The notes under the pieces: model-generated | What the model saw: the letters and a program-made list of their open reading frames with translations, nothing else | Told to the model about the DNA's origin: nothing | Databases searched by the model: none | Shown: in pieces, positions 25,101-34,627 of the stretch | Layout of the letters: each line of letters begins with the position of its first letter | Position numbering within the stretch: the first letter of the stretch is position 1 | Position numbers and translations under genes: made by a program | NCBI GenBank assembly: GCA_947311845.1 | Contig: CAMZMU010000111.1 | Location: 17,998,737-18,062,736, forward strand | DNA length: 64,000 bases | Direction: 5' to 3' | Source: Poa pratensis | Lineage: Eukaryota > Streptophyta > Magnoliopsida > Poales > Poaceae

Positions 25101-26141
25101 CACCAGAGAAGAGAGTCAGCGGCCGTGTTACCGTCGTCTGCGATCATTGCTCCGGCGGACGAGGAGGCGCAGAAGCAGGGTGAGGAGGAGGATAGGTCTG
25201 GTTGGAGGGTGCGTCTGACGAAGCGGCTCTCGAATCTGCTCTGCTGGGAGTCCTGGGCTGTGTACATGAGGCAGGAGATGATGTTGCCAGGGGTTTCTCT
25301 AGCTATCCTCTACTTCACTGTCCTAAGGTAATGACGTGCATCGTGATCTCTCTTAGTTCCCCATGATGATCAGATGCATTCTTCTAAGATGACTCTGTTT
25401 CACTCTTACATTTTGTTTCCGTTGCTTCTGCAGCTTTGGTACGATGATGACGGCAGCTCTGGACTGGAAGGGCATCCCCGCATACGTGATCAGTCTGGCT
25501 CGGGGCTTTAGCGCCATTGTCGGGATCGCTGCAACCTTGCTGTACCCGGCCGTGCACTCGTGGTTGTCCACGCTCCGAACAGGGCTCTGGTCGATCTGGA
25601 TGCAGGCACGCCCTCTGCTTTTCATTCAGAAAATGTACACGCATACGCCGGTGGAGAAGCAACTGATGGATTTGTCTGGTGTTGCCGTGTTGGTCTTGCT
25701 AGTGGTGCTGCTTGCTGCTCTGCGTGGGCTCTATCTGGGTGAGCGGCGGCGTGGCGTCGGCGTGGGTGCTCATGGCCGGCGTGGCGGCGTCGCGCCTTGG
25801 CCTGTGGATGTTCGACCTGGCGGTCACGCAGCTGATGCAGGACAATGTCCCGGACTCGGACCGGTGCGTCGTCGGCGGGGTGCAGAACTCGCTGCAGTCC
25901 ATCTTCGACCTGCTCACCTACATCATGGGCATCATCATCTCCGACCCCAGGGTACTCAAAGTGACATCTTTTCCATTCAGTTCAGTTCGCTGTTGCACAG
26001 TGAATATACGATTGTTGACAGCTGCAATATGTGCAACCAAAACAGGATTTCGGCAAGCTGATCGCGGTGTCCTTCTCCATGGTGACCTGCGCGGCGCTGA
26101 TGTACACGACGCACGTGTACGGCCTACGGAAGCACCTATGA
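13190..26141 (+). CDS. Ferroportin / IREG metal exporter (SLC40 family), intron 2 enlarged by transposons
   Basis: Seven exons: 13190-13364, 13448-13598, 24589-24785, 24860-25327, 25434-25605, 25703-25951, 26046-26141. The product matches plant IREG/FPN proteins throughout: [20 protein letters not shown] at the first helix, then ERx[28 protein letters not shown], and [15 protein letters not shown] near the C-terminus. The family exports Fe2+ (also Co, Ni) across plasma, vacuolar or Golgi membranes; which membrane cannot be told here. Summed length is about 502 residues, as expected. Exon 1 ends two bases into a codon but is 175 nt from the first ATG, so the ATG and the conserved frame are out of step by one base; the conserved frame has no ATG of its own after an upstream stop. 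Intron 5 has a GC donor (CAG/GCACGC at 25605/25606). Intron 2 (13599-24588) holds several transposons. The isoform and the true start are uncertain. Confidence 0.88.
13696..15357 (+). pseudogene. LINE ORF1 remnant (nucleic-acid binding, DUF4283-like)
   Basis: The N-terminus is missing because the LINE is 5'-truncated. The DUF4283-like part spans about 13696-14090, with one frameshift near 14010. It is followed by an Arg/Asp-rich stretch and a Ser/Pro-rich tail ending in a stop at 15355-15357. ORF1 proteins of plant L1 elements bind element RNA; family assignment is from remembered motifs. Confidence 0.75.
15501..19026 (+). pseudogene. LINE ORF2 remnant: endonuclease, reverse transcriptase, zf-RVT
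   Basis: Domain order endonuclease, RT, zf-RVT is that of plant L1-like ORF2. At least four frame changes break it. Part of RT motif 2 near 17110-17180 is out of frame. The YADD catalytic motif is present. The stop at 19024-19026 is followed by about 90 bp of 3' UTR. Confidence 0.88.
19086..19104 (+). other. 3'-terminal hairpin of the LINE
   Basis: GGGGCAAAGCTTTTGCCCC can fold into a stem just 9 bases before the poly-A. Equivalent hairpins end the LINE copies at 29876-29894 and 60948-60966. Confidence 0.7.
19341..19468. mobile_element. Stowaway-type MITE in ferroportin intron 2
   Basis: TA/CTCCCTCCGTTTCAAAATA at the left and its inverted copy ending CGGAGGGAG/TA at the right; 128 bp with the TA duplications. 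The two arms (CTTGTCTT...TTTGTCCAAATT and its complement) pair over most of their length. Typical Tc1/Mariner-derived grass MITE. Confidence 0.9.
19627..19766. mobile_element. Older Stowaway-type MITE in ferroportin intron 2
   Basis: The right terminus CGGAGGGAG/TA is intact. The left one is degraded, but ATATAAGATGTCTTA pairs with TAAAACATCTTATAAT near the right end. The left boundary is approximate. Confidence 0.72.
19980..22792 (+). mobile_element. Possible Helitron body with a recognisable 3' end
   Basis: The right end has a GC hairpin (GGCGCGCGGC-AAC-GCCGCGCC, 22761-22781), seven bases, then CTAG followed by T (22789-22793). This is the usual shape of a Helitron 3' terminus. The left end (TC preceded by A) could not be fixed, and no Rep/helicase ORF is present, so at best it is non-autonomous. 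The interval starts with a GC-rich patch (19980-20760) that could be captured gene sequence, followed by about 2 kb of AT-rich DNA with a 23-base C run. Confidence 0.4.
22051..22073 (+). repeat. Homopolymer of 23 C
   Basis: An uninterrupted C run after ATAT and before TCAAATA. The exact length is likely to vary between individuals or be misread. Confidence 0.9.
22982..24514 (-). mobile_element. Non-autonomous LINE-like retroposon, reverse orientation, 7-bp TSD
   Basis: ATAGCAC flanks both ends (22975-22981 and 24515-24521). Poly-T at the left end is the poly-A tail of a minus-strand element. Its sense strand starts GC-rich, with a C run near 24470, and ends with TTTAATAAAATGAGGCAATG, a GGCAA/TTGCC hairpin (plus-strand 23001-23012) and poly-A. 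The interior has several long overlapping ORFs on both strands, with a GC-rich composition and no recognisable domain; I treat them as non-coding. The tail looks like the LINE tails in this window. Confidence 0.75.
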
Positions 26142-26430
26142 CACATAGGCCAACAAGTTTAAGAAGCCACATACGGCTATCTTGGTTGCGTGGTTATCCC
26201 TCCATTGGTTAGTGGTAACCAATTTTTGTAGTATTTACCATTTTTGTATGGTTATTTTTGTTTGGTTTCTCGTGTGGGGTGGTTGAGGGTAACCACACTT
26301 TAAGCATAGTTTCTCAAAAAGATGGTTGAGTTCAACCACTACAAAAGTTGTGGTTAAACCAACCATTTGTGAACGAGTCGCTGCGATTAATTGCGAAACG
26401 TTTCGCCGAGTGCCCATCTTACCCATGAAA
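26142..26430. other. 3' flank of the ferroportin gene
   Basis: AT-rich, with repeated GGTTGAGT/GTGGTTA phrases. Probably 3' UTR followed by repeat DNA. No gene seen. Confidence 0.45.
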
Positions 26431-26830
26431 TAGAAATTGTACCTCTTTTAAATATTTGAATAAACTTTCCCTTTTAAAATATATTAAGAAATTTCACCCC
26501 CTTTAAATATTTGAGTAAACTTTCCCTTTTAAGTATTTGAACAAACTTTTCCCTTTTCAAATATATTAAGAAATTTTACCCCTTTTAAATATTTCAAGAG
26601 ACTTTTCCTTTCTTATATATTAAGAATATTTGAACAAACTTTTCCCTTTTCAAATATATTAAGAAATTTACCCCTTTTAAATATTCGAACAAACTTTTCC
26701 TTTTTATATATTAAGAATATTTAAATAAAATTTTCCCTTTTCAAATACATTAAGAAATTTTACTCCTTTTAAATATTTGAACAAACTTTTCCTTTTAAAT
26801 ATTTGAACAAACGTTATGCCGTGTGCTGAT
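26430..26830. repeat. AT-rich degenerate tandem repeat
   Basis: Many imperfect copies of CTTTTAAATATTTGAA(C/T)AAAC and TTTTCAAATATATTAAGAAA alternate over about 400 bp. The array is irregular, with units interleaved. No coding content. The following 26830-27630 is AT-rich with no gene recognised. Confidence 0.75.
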
Positions 26831-27633
26831 ATTTTACCCTAATACATTAAGAAAATTTCTTACCAAATTATAATATAAATATTTAAAGAAACGTGTGTCT
26901 TATAAAATATATATTATGGGTATTCTCACCATCTTAACATTAAGTGACCATATCACTCTAACCATCTCTAATCTCTCAAAACAAGGCTAGCCCCTAACCA
27001 CTTTTTATCCCTTCAACCAAATAAGAATTTATACAACCAAATCACATAACCAAATATGTAAAATGGCTACCAGCAACAAGCTGATTGGGTGCCCCAACCA
27101 GTTTTTCATAGCCACTCAGCCAAATGCACCCTAAAAATAAAATAGATCACAAGCTCGGTGCCTGGAATTGGGTGAAGATGGAACTAAACAATTTTCTGAG
27201 CATCACCAACACCACCTCCAACACAGGATGATCTTGAAAGTACAATCATCATGTTGTCTCGGAAATTTCGCTTCAAACGTGTATTTATTTCGGATAGTTC
27301 AGAGCGCCCGGCTTTGGGGTGCAAATAAGATCCAAATGAAGCGCCTCAATTTTCCCGATAGGTTCTGAAGAATGGGAAAAAAAAAACTTGGGCGGTGATG
27401 TTTTTTTAACTGAACAACAAACATCTCACGCACACACGGCTCCAAAGAAACTTTACTTGTAACTTTGTACTTACGACTTTCCTATTAATGATGTCTGATG
27501 GCAAATACGCGTTGATCCTCTGATGCCCCCATGGTCTTTCCCAGCCAGATCATCAGTGGTTGTCCGGCCATCTCTAGAGCAGTTTCGGGAGTCAAAGTTT
27601 CAAAATCAATGCATATGAAAAACTATGAGGAAT

Positions 27634-28182
27634 GCTCCTCCGTTTATAAATATAAGATGGTTTAGCTATGGTGGCTCGGGGAGTGGCGTTTGGAGACGGC
27701 GGCTCGTGGCGGCTGGCCTCGGCGATGTCTCCGTCGGCTGGGAGAAGGGTGGTGCGGTGGAGGTGCTGCTGTGACCGATTCTCGTTCATCGAGTCAAGTA
27801 GTCGTCGCGCGGCGGCGGCCGAATCTTGCGGTCTTCTTCAACAGGAGTGGCGGCTCTTCCACGGCGGCTCGCGGTACGGCGACGGCGGCGTCGGCTAGGC
27901 GGGTTGGGTGTGCGGAGGATCTGTTCGTGTTCGTTCCTGGGAGCTCAGGGTGCTCTGTGCAAGTTTGCAGGGTCCGTTTGTAATTTCTGTTTCTTGTTTG
28001 GACCTGTGTGTAATTTGTACTGTGCTCTCTGTTTCTATGAATCAGATCCTGTCAAAAAAAAAAAAAAAACATGTATCTAAATGTATCTACACACCTTAGT
28101 GTGCATGTTGACTTATTTCAGTCCACATCTAGTCAATATGTGCAGTAGCTAAAACATTTTATATTTAGGAACAGAGGGAGTA
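27634..28182. mobile_element. Stowaway-type MITE split by a nested retroposon
   Basis: Left terminus CTCCTCCGTTTATAAATATA (27635 on) and right terminus ATATTTAGGAACAGAGGGAG/TA (ends 28182) are an inverted pair, with inner GATGGTTTAGCTA matching TAGCTAAAACATT. Between the arms lies about 400 bp of GC-rich DNA ending in poly-A. The outer TA on the left is not intact. Confidence 0.75.
27668..28069 (+). mobile_element. GC-rich retroposon with poly-A, nested in the MITE
   Basis: GGC/GGT-triplet-rich body, then a T-rich 3' tail (TGTAATTTGTACTGTGCTC...) and a run of 16 A (28054-28069). It looks like the 3' part of a LINE-family transcript rather than a gene. No TSD recognised. ORFs inside lack any known domain. 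Confidence 0.6.
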
Positions 28183-28450
28183 CAGTGGAACGCATGATTC
28201 AAACAAACCAACAACGTCAAGCTCTGGGAGGAGCGGTAGTGGCGACGCGCCGTCGATAGGGTCTAGAGGTTGAAGACAAAGGGCATCTCAAAGATCTCTT
28301 TGCAATTTTCATTTTTATTGAGATGTTATGTATTGTTCGGTGTTTCTTTCAATGCCAAAATTCTTTTCGCAAAAACAGTATTCACGGGGTCACCATCAGG
28401 AGAAGGAACACCGACCACATGCCAAAACCTTCTCCTGCCAATCTTGGTCG
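28183..28450. other. Intergenic, no gene seen
   Basis: Mixed composition. It ends with TTGGTCG (28444-28450), the left copy of the TSD of the next LINE. Confidence 0.4.
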
Positions 28451-29912
28451 TGCCAATTAGATGCCTCAATGTCAACCTCGATGCCATTCTCGACGGTCTT
28501 CCGGTTGTGCGTTCTAACTTCCCTTTGCGATTCCTTGGGCTTCCACTTTCGGTTTGTAGGCTACGGAGGGTTGATTTCCAACACCTTGAGGATAAGGTCG
28601 CCGGCAAAGTTCCTACTTAGAATGGGGACTTCATCACCATGGCCGGCCGCACCGCTCTTGTGAAAGCGGTGCTTGCCTCCCAAGCGATATATTATTTGAC
28701 ACCTCTTGTTATACCTCCGGGATCCACCACCTACATCAACAACATAGAAAGGGCCTTCCTTTGGGCCGGTAAATACAAGACCACCGGTAGCAAGTGCAAA
28801 GTGAGTTGGGCGAAGGTTTGTCGGCCTAAAGATCTTGGGGGCCTCGGCGTCCTCAACACCGATAAGTTTGCAAGGGCTCTAAGGTTGCGTTGGCCTTGGC
28901 TTGAGTGGAAAGACAAAGACAAAATTTGGAGAGGCCTTGGCAACCCGTGCTCCAATGTTGATATGGACCTCTTCTACGCCGCCACTTCTATCACCGTGGG
29001 GGACGGCGCAATGACACCTTTTTGGGAGGCGCCATGGCTTGAAACCAAAGAATATTGCACCCCTCACTTTCGAGGCCTCTAGATCGAAAAAGTGGTGTAT
29101 CAAGAAAGCTTTGGGAAACAACTTGTGGATCGAGAAGATCAAGATGGATGAGAACTTCACTTTTGATCATGTTGCCCAATTTGTGGACCTTTGGGTGCTT
29201 CTCAACGACATCAACCTTACGGAGGATAGAGAAGATGAAATCACTTGGACTATTACTTCCAACGGTCAATACTCGGCGGCGTCAGCTTACAAAGCACAAT
29301 TTTTTGGAACCACTTCCACCAATATGATGCGGGTCGTGTGGAAACATTGGGCCCCTCCGAAAGTCAAAACCTTTGCTTGGCTTGCCCTCCAAAATAGGCT
29401 ATGGACCTCAGAACGGTTGGAGAAGCGGGGGTGGCCGAATAGTGGTTTATGCCCACTATGCAAGAGATCAACAGAATCTATCAAGCACCTACTTATTGGT
29501 TGCCGCTACACCATGCGCCTATGGACCTTGATCAAACATTGGCTCCATCTCCATGCCCTTGACTCCCAAGATTGGCACTCTCTCACCCTCGAGGAATGGT
29601 GGATGAAGATGTCGGACAACTCTACTCCCAATAGGAAGGCCGTGGCGTCTATAACTTTACTCACCTCCTCGGAAATTTGGAACGAGCGCAATGCACGGGT
29701 GTTTCGCAACAAACATGCGCCGCCAACGATAGTTTTTGAGGTCATTAAGCGGGAGGCCTACCTTTGGGCTACCGCGGGTGCGAAATGTTTGAGTAATTTG
29801 TTGCCGCGAGAGTAGAGGCTTTTGTAAACACCGAACCATTTAATTTCTTGTAACTCCCCTTCTTAATTAATAGATGGGGCAAAGCTTTTGCCCCCCTTTC
29901 TAAAAAAAAGTT
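28451..29912 (+). mobile_element. 5'-truncated LINE (RT C-terminus plus zf-RVT) with TSD TTGGTCG
   Basis: TTGGTCG occurs immediately before (28444-28450) and just after the poly-A (29913-29919). The protein matches the last third of ORF2 in the LINE at 15501-19026: GLPLS, the AGRTALVKAVL region, [23 protein letters not shown]...HLLIGC, and a stop at 29813-29815. It has one in-frame stop near 28618 and one frameshift near 29040. Its 3' UTR carries the same hairpin GGGGCAAAGCTTTTGCCCC (29876-29894). Truncated on integration, so never an active copy. Confidence 0.88.
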
Positions 29913-29919
29913 TTGGTCG

Positions 29920-31308
29920 ACTGCCAAGATGTATGGGTTACTCCTGGATAAGAGCTGAATTTAGGTGGATGCACTTAGTGGGAGCTAGAAGTAGGAAGTA
30001 GCTGACCTAGCCGGAGCAAAATTGTACGATAAGAAAGAAGATGCAAGCCGCCAGAAAATCAGTGAGGTCAATAGTGGGAGCACCCATGGGACGGGACTAA
30101 TGGCACATGGAGACAATCGCACCTGATATACATATTTTTTTAGAAAATTCAAAAATATTCAAAAAATTCTGAAATTTTTTATGCTCAAAGATTACCAAGT
30201 ATTCTAGTCGTGTAAATAGTTTGGCCACAAAATATTTTTCGTTGACTTCTGGGTAAAAATACAAATCTGTGACGAATATAGCGTGTATATGGCGTCTTTT
30301 TTGGCAAACTTTTACCCAGGTTGCAATAAATGTTATTTTCTGACACAATTTTTGTACGGGTGCAATACTTGATAATATTTGCCCGACTGAAAGTTTTGAA
30401 TTTTTTTATTTTTTTTAAATATCGAGTGCAGACATACCGAGAATCACTGCGAGCTAATGACTCGATGATCGAGTCGCTGGGTGCAGCAAGGAGCCGGAGG
30501 CAGTGAGGCCCAAGGAGATGCAAGGACCCGGAGGCAGGAAGGCCCAATAAGCTCTTGGCTTCACGAGTTCAACGCGAAGACAAGGAAATGACAGCCCAGA
30601 CGTTTGGGCTAGCTATGTGGGTCTGGTTGGTTGGCCATTTTCTGTTTAAGTCGTGCGTGAGCTGTCTACCCAAACGTATAGGATGGAAGTGGGGTCTAGT
30701 TAGAGATGCTCTAACCTTTCGGCCATATGTGGATCCACCTTATATGGGCAATTACATGGGCGCATAACACTTTTTACCCCATCAGACTCTCATTCGAGTT
30801 CTCTCTAGATCTCATTCGAGTAAGACTCTCATCCCAATTCCACTCAGTAGAAAACGAGTATGTTTGATTCACTTTGATCTATCAAAGCGAGTTATGTTCC
30901 CCTTAAGTATGCAAAACTGTAGGTTCACAACCACTTTGACACAACTTAATTTATTAATAGTTGGTAGCAGCTTTTATAGAACATATCAAGTCCCCAGTGA
31001 CATATAGTTAATCCTATGAATCTCTAAAATATGTCATATGGCACATTCTACGAAGCAGCAAGGGTTACGTCAACCATGACATTTCAGGTCCAGTTTTTAT
31101 TCGAAAAGAAAATACAATTCATGTCCCGACTAAACGGATGTGTGGAACCTTTGTCTCCGGCATACAAGGATAGGTCGTGTTGATTCCACGTCGGCACCCC
31201 AAGTCCCCAACTGAATCTCCCTCCAAATCCCATTTTTGTTCAATATTTCACATTGCCCCCTTTCCTCTCCCCTCGCTTCTATTCTTCCTCTCACCTCCTC
31301 CCCCGACA
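29920..31308. other. Intergenic repeat DNA
   Basis: The stretch 30110-30420 is AT-rich (TTCAAAAATATTCAAAAAATTC) and probably an old DNA transposon; 30470-30720 is GC-richer and ends GTTAGAGATGCTCTAAC, a common grass MITE end. No terminus pair could be established and no gene was seen. Confidence 0.45.
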
Positions 31309-33369
31309 ATGGTGGACTCCCCGCCCCTACCGGGGATCGACTTCCCCAACTACGTTCCCAAGTCGAGGAACACCTTCTTCAAACTCTTGCAACATCGGAA
31401 GTGGTGGAGGCACCACTATGACCCCCATGTCTAAAACCCGAGCCACTCCCGCTACCATCACCGCACGTTAAGGAAGAGTTTCCACGGACGGATTCCCATG
31501 GACCCGTATTGGGACCGATCATGCATGTCACGGAGACGGAGGTGTCAAGCGAGCCGCTGCTAGAACTGATCCCCACCCCCTCGACGAGTGACACGTCACC
31601 GAACCAGGGCTGACCCATAGGCTGGGCAAGAGGGGCAACTGCCTCAAAATGTTAAAGTGTACATTGATCACTATGTTATTGTAAATTACACCAATAATAT
31701 ATTAATATTCTCTCTGTTCAAATACACACAACTTTGACTATGATTTTCCCTTATAATATATCTAAAATAGTATACATACAACAGAATAAAGTTATTCCAC
31801 GAGACAAAATTCTACAATGCCATTTATACAGCTTAATTCATACACTTTGGAAGTATTTACATGTTTAATTATGTGCAATACATTCTTATTTTGTAAACTT
31901 GCAGAAGACTTCTATAGACCAGATGATAACAAGCACATTGGATCAGAGCATATAAAATAATAGGCAAATATACTGAAATCCACAAAATTTTATATTCATT
32001 TGGGATTATTCTAAACGGTGTTGTTTCAAGACAAAACAAGGAGTAGCCACACTTTGCTAAATTTTTCTAGCTAGAAAGTTTTGACCACGAAACACGAAAA
32101 TGGAGTAAAGAATATGTCATTGTTTCAGTTTATACTCTAAAGGTTTCTATACATATGCTTACTTAATCATACACCAGAAACCGCTATCGAGATAATTGTT
32201 AGATCGTATATGTACTCTTTCCAGATCTTTATCATAAATATGTATAAATTATATAGATTATGCATGGTAGAAACAATAGTTCTAGAACTATATTTTGTTG
32301 TGAGATACATTTTACTATCTTTCTGTAATATTCCGTACAAACACAAAATACATTAACTAATATTTACTAACATTGTCATGTCATTAAACTATTGCAACAA
32401 CATAAAATTATACTCGTAATGTGTACCATGCTAAAACTAAGATATAGCTAAGTATACAAGTTTAGTACAAATGTTTTATTTTTATTCACCACGGGCCCAA
32501 AGTTTCATTGGATTGGCCCTACGCTGACCCTGACCCCATCGACGAGCACCAAGTATCCAATGACGTCGACTCCTACCCCCTTGACCAGCACATCTACAAC
32601 GTGGCCGACCCCTAACGGTACTTTAAATTTTTGATTGATTTCAAACTTGATATTTTTCACAATTATCTACCATATTATTTTGACTTACCTCGGTTTTCAT
32701 TATATTTTGACACGTAGATGCAAATGGCTCAACTGCAATTGAATCCGATGCTGATCTTGCACTGGTTGGACGTAGAAGACCAATTGGAGCGTATGCTAGT
32801 CTTGGAGTTGAAGTCAGTCCTACCAAGACTACCACAAGAGGAGAAGAAAGGAGAAGAGGCAACCAGAGGGTAACCAACCAGAGGGGTGCCATAGTATAGT
32901 TCTGAAGGTTGCTAACTATAATGATGAGGAACCAACCGTTCATTTCAAGGAAGTTAATGGATCCTGGGAACATGAAAAGCTAAGGATTTGTTACATGCTG
33001 GTCCCAGACACTGTGGAAGCAAGAGTTGGGGTTAAGCTCTTACTTGAAGGAGGTGATGGTGGCTATCATGTAACTGGAGAGATCAAAGCATGGAACACAG
33101 CAATGGGAGACAAGAGTGCGAAGCTTTTCTCGCACCAAACGGTGGAGGTGTTGTCTAGGCAATGGACTCCATTTCCGCTCATGGTTTCATTGCTATGCTT
33201 GCCCAATGCTAGGGATGTTGAACTCAATATTGTTGCCTATCTAACCCTTCACCCATGCTCGAACAGTGGGGAGAGAAGACTGGTAGTGCCTTCTTCAGAG
33301 TGCTTGAAGCTCAGTCAAACAGTCACAAGACAAGAACGTGAGGTCGGGGGCAACAAAATTGTCCTCTGA
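31309..33369 (+). pseudogene. Decayed gene of an unrecognised grass family
   Basis: Coding-like pieces lie in order: an ATG-started segment 31309-31434 (MVDSPPLPGIDFPNY...), a segment at about 32510-32614 (DWPYADPDPIDEHQ), one at 32714-32898 (NGSTAIESDADLALVGRRR) and the longest at 32902-33369 (VTGEIKAWNTAMGDKSAKLF, RQWTPFPLM, LPNARDVELNIVAYLTL, then a stop). Stops and a frame change separate the last two pieces, and about 900 bp of AT-rich DNA (31620-32500) separates the first two. I do not recognise the family with confidence. The alternating beta-strand-like text recalls grass DUF-type proteins. It may instead be a living gene with introns I failed to see. Confidence 0.4.
31620..32500. other. 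AT-rich insertion or intron between pieces of the decayed gene
   Basis: About 880 bp of AT-rich DNA with GGGCAACTGCC on the left and GGGCCCAAAG on the right. Possibly an hAT or similar element; ends not resolved. No ORF of interest. Confidence 0.3.
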
Positions 33370-34624
33370 ACATGACCACTTGAAGTCCAACCCAAAACCC
33401 GATACTGCCTAGTCTAACTATAACATCTGATGTAGTCCTAATTTTTGTGCAGCAAGTTTGCTTAATTACTTGTCATGCAGTTCTTAGTATGATGGTAGGG
33501 TGAGTGGGTGCACAAACTATTGCTATATGCTTGGGTGATTGGGTGTTTATTTGCCTCAACTTTTGCAATATGCTTGCACTTATTTCTGCCTGTAATGAAA
33601 TAGCACTACAACATTCTGGCAAGGTGTGTTGTTCTGATTCAGCTTGTTTTCGCTTTGTGAATTCTTGTCATGGATCTATACAGAGATATTAGTGATGTTC
33701 ATTGCTCAGGGAGTCAAACTTTGTTTGCCATAGCGATGACTTTGCCATTGCCCATCCTCCTCTTTCTTCCTACATAATCTTATTCTCATTGGAAAGCTTC
33801 CTGGTCACATATCTTGCGCCTGCTATTCTGCTCCTTTCTTACCACTTGACATAACCACGATATTTGAAGTTAACTAATTTTAATATGATGAAAGGTAAAA
33901 AAAAGTGTAACATATATTAATTAAATTCAATTCCATACACCTCATATGGGCATCCAAAAACCCTTTTCCTTGTGTTCTTGTTTTCTTTGCAAACACGCCG
34001 AGCAGGCCTCTTGTCGTGTCCACAACCATCCACAACCTTCTTCTCGATTCCATGATAATGTGTCGGCACATCACCGAATTAATGCATGTGGGTGATTTAT
34101 CTTCCTATGGAATTGATAAACATGGAATATCAAACAAAATCCACAAACAAATCATCCCAAGTTTGCGGCTAAGAAATTGATAAAAGCAACAATTATACTC
34201 GCATGCACAGGCTTGCCATAGTACATCACCGAAGTAACCTTAGCCTAAGAGCCGTCGTCGACCATTCCCATCTCCGGTGAGTCCTTGGCCATTAGTACAT
34301 TTATTGGAATCAAGAGTATAGGTAAAGAGTGGAGATCAAAACAGGGGAGCTCTAGAATCGCCTCTGGATACCCACCAATCGATCCCCCAAGCCGTTGTTG
34401 TGTAGAGATGGACGATGCACGGGAAAAGGTCATCTACTCTCACGGTGACCATTGTTTTTTACGCATATTGTAACGTTTTCCTGTCACTTTGTATCAGTTC
34501 GCTCGTTTGTCTTATTTATAAAGCGGGGCGAAATCATGTTTCGATATTTTACGCAAACTCAAGCCTTACTCGGCGTGCCACAGGAGCGAAATCGTTTGGA
34601 CGCAATATATTCCAAAGTAAACAC
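33370..34624. other. Intergenic, no gene recognised
   Basis: Low-complexity AT-rich DNA with short unconvincing ORFs on both strands. Confidence 0.5.
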
Positions 34625-34627
34625 TTA

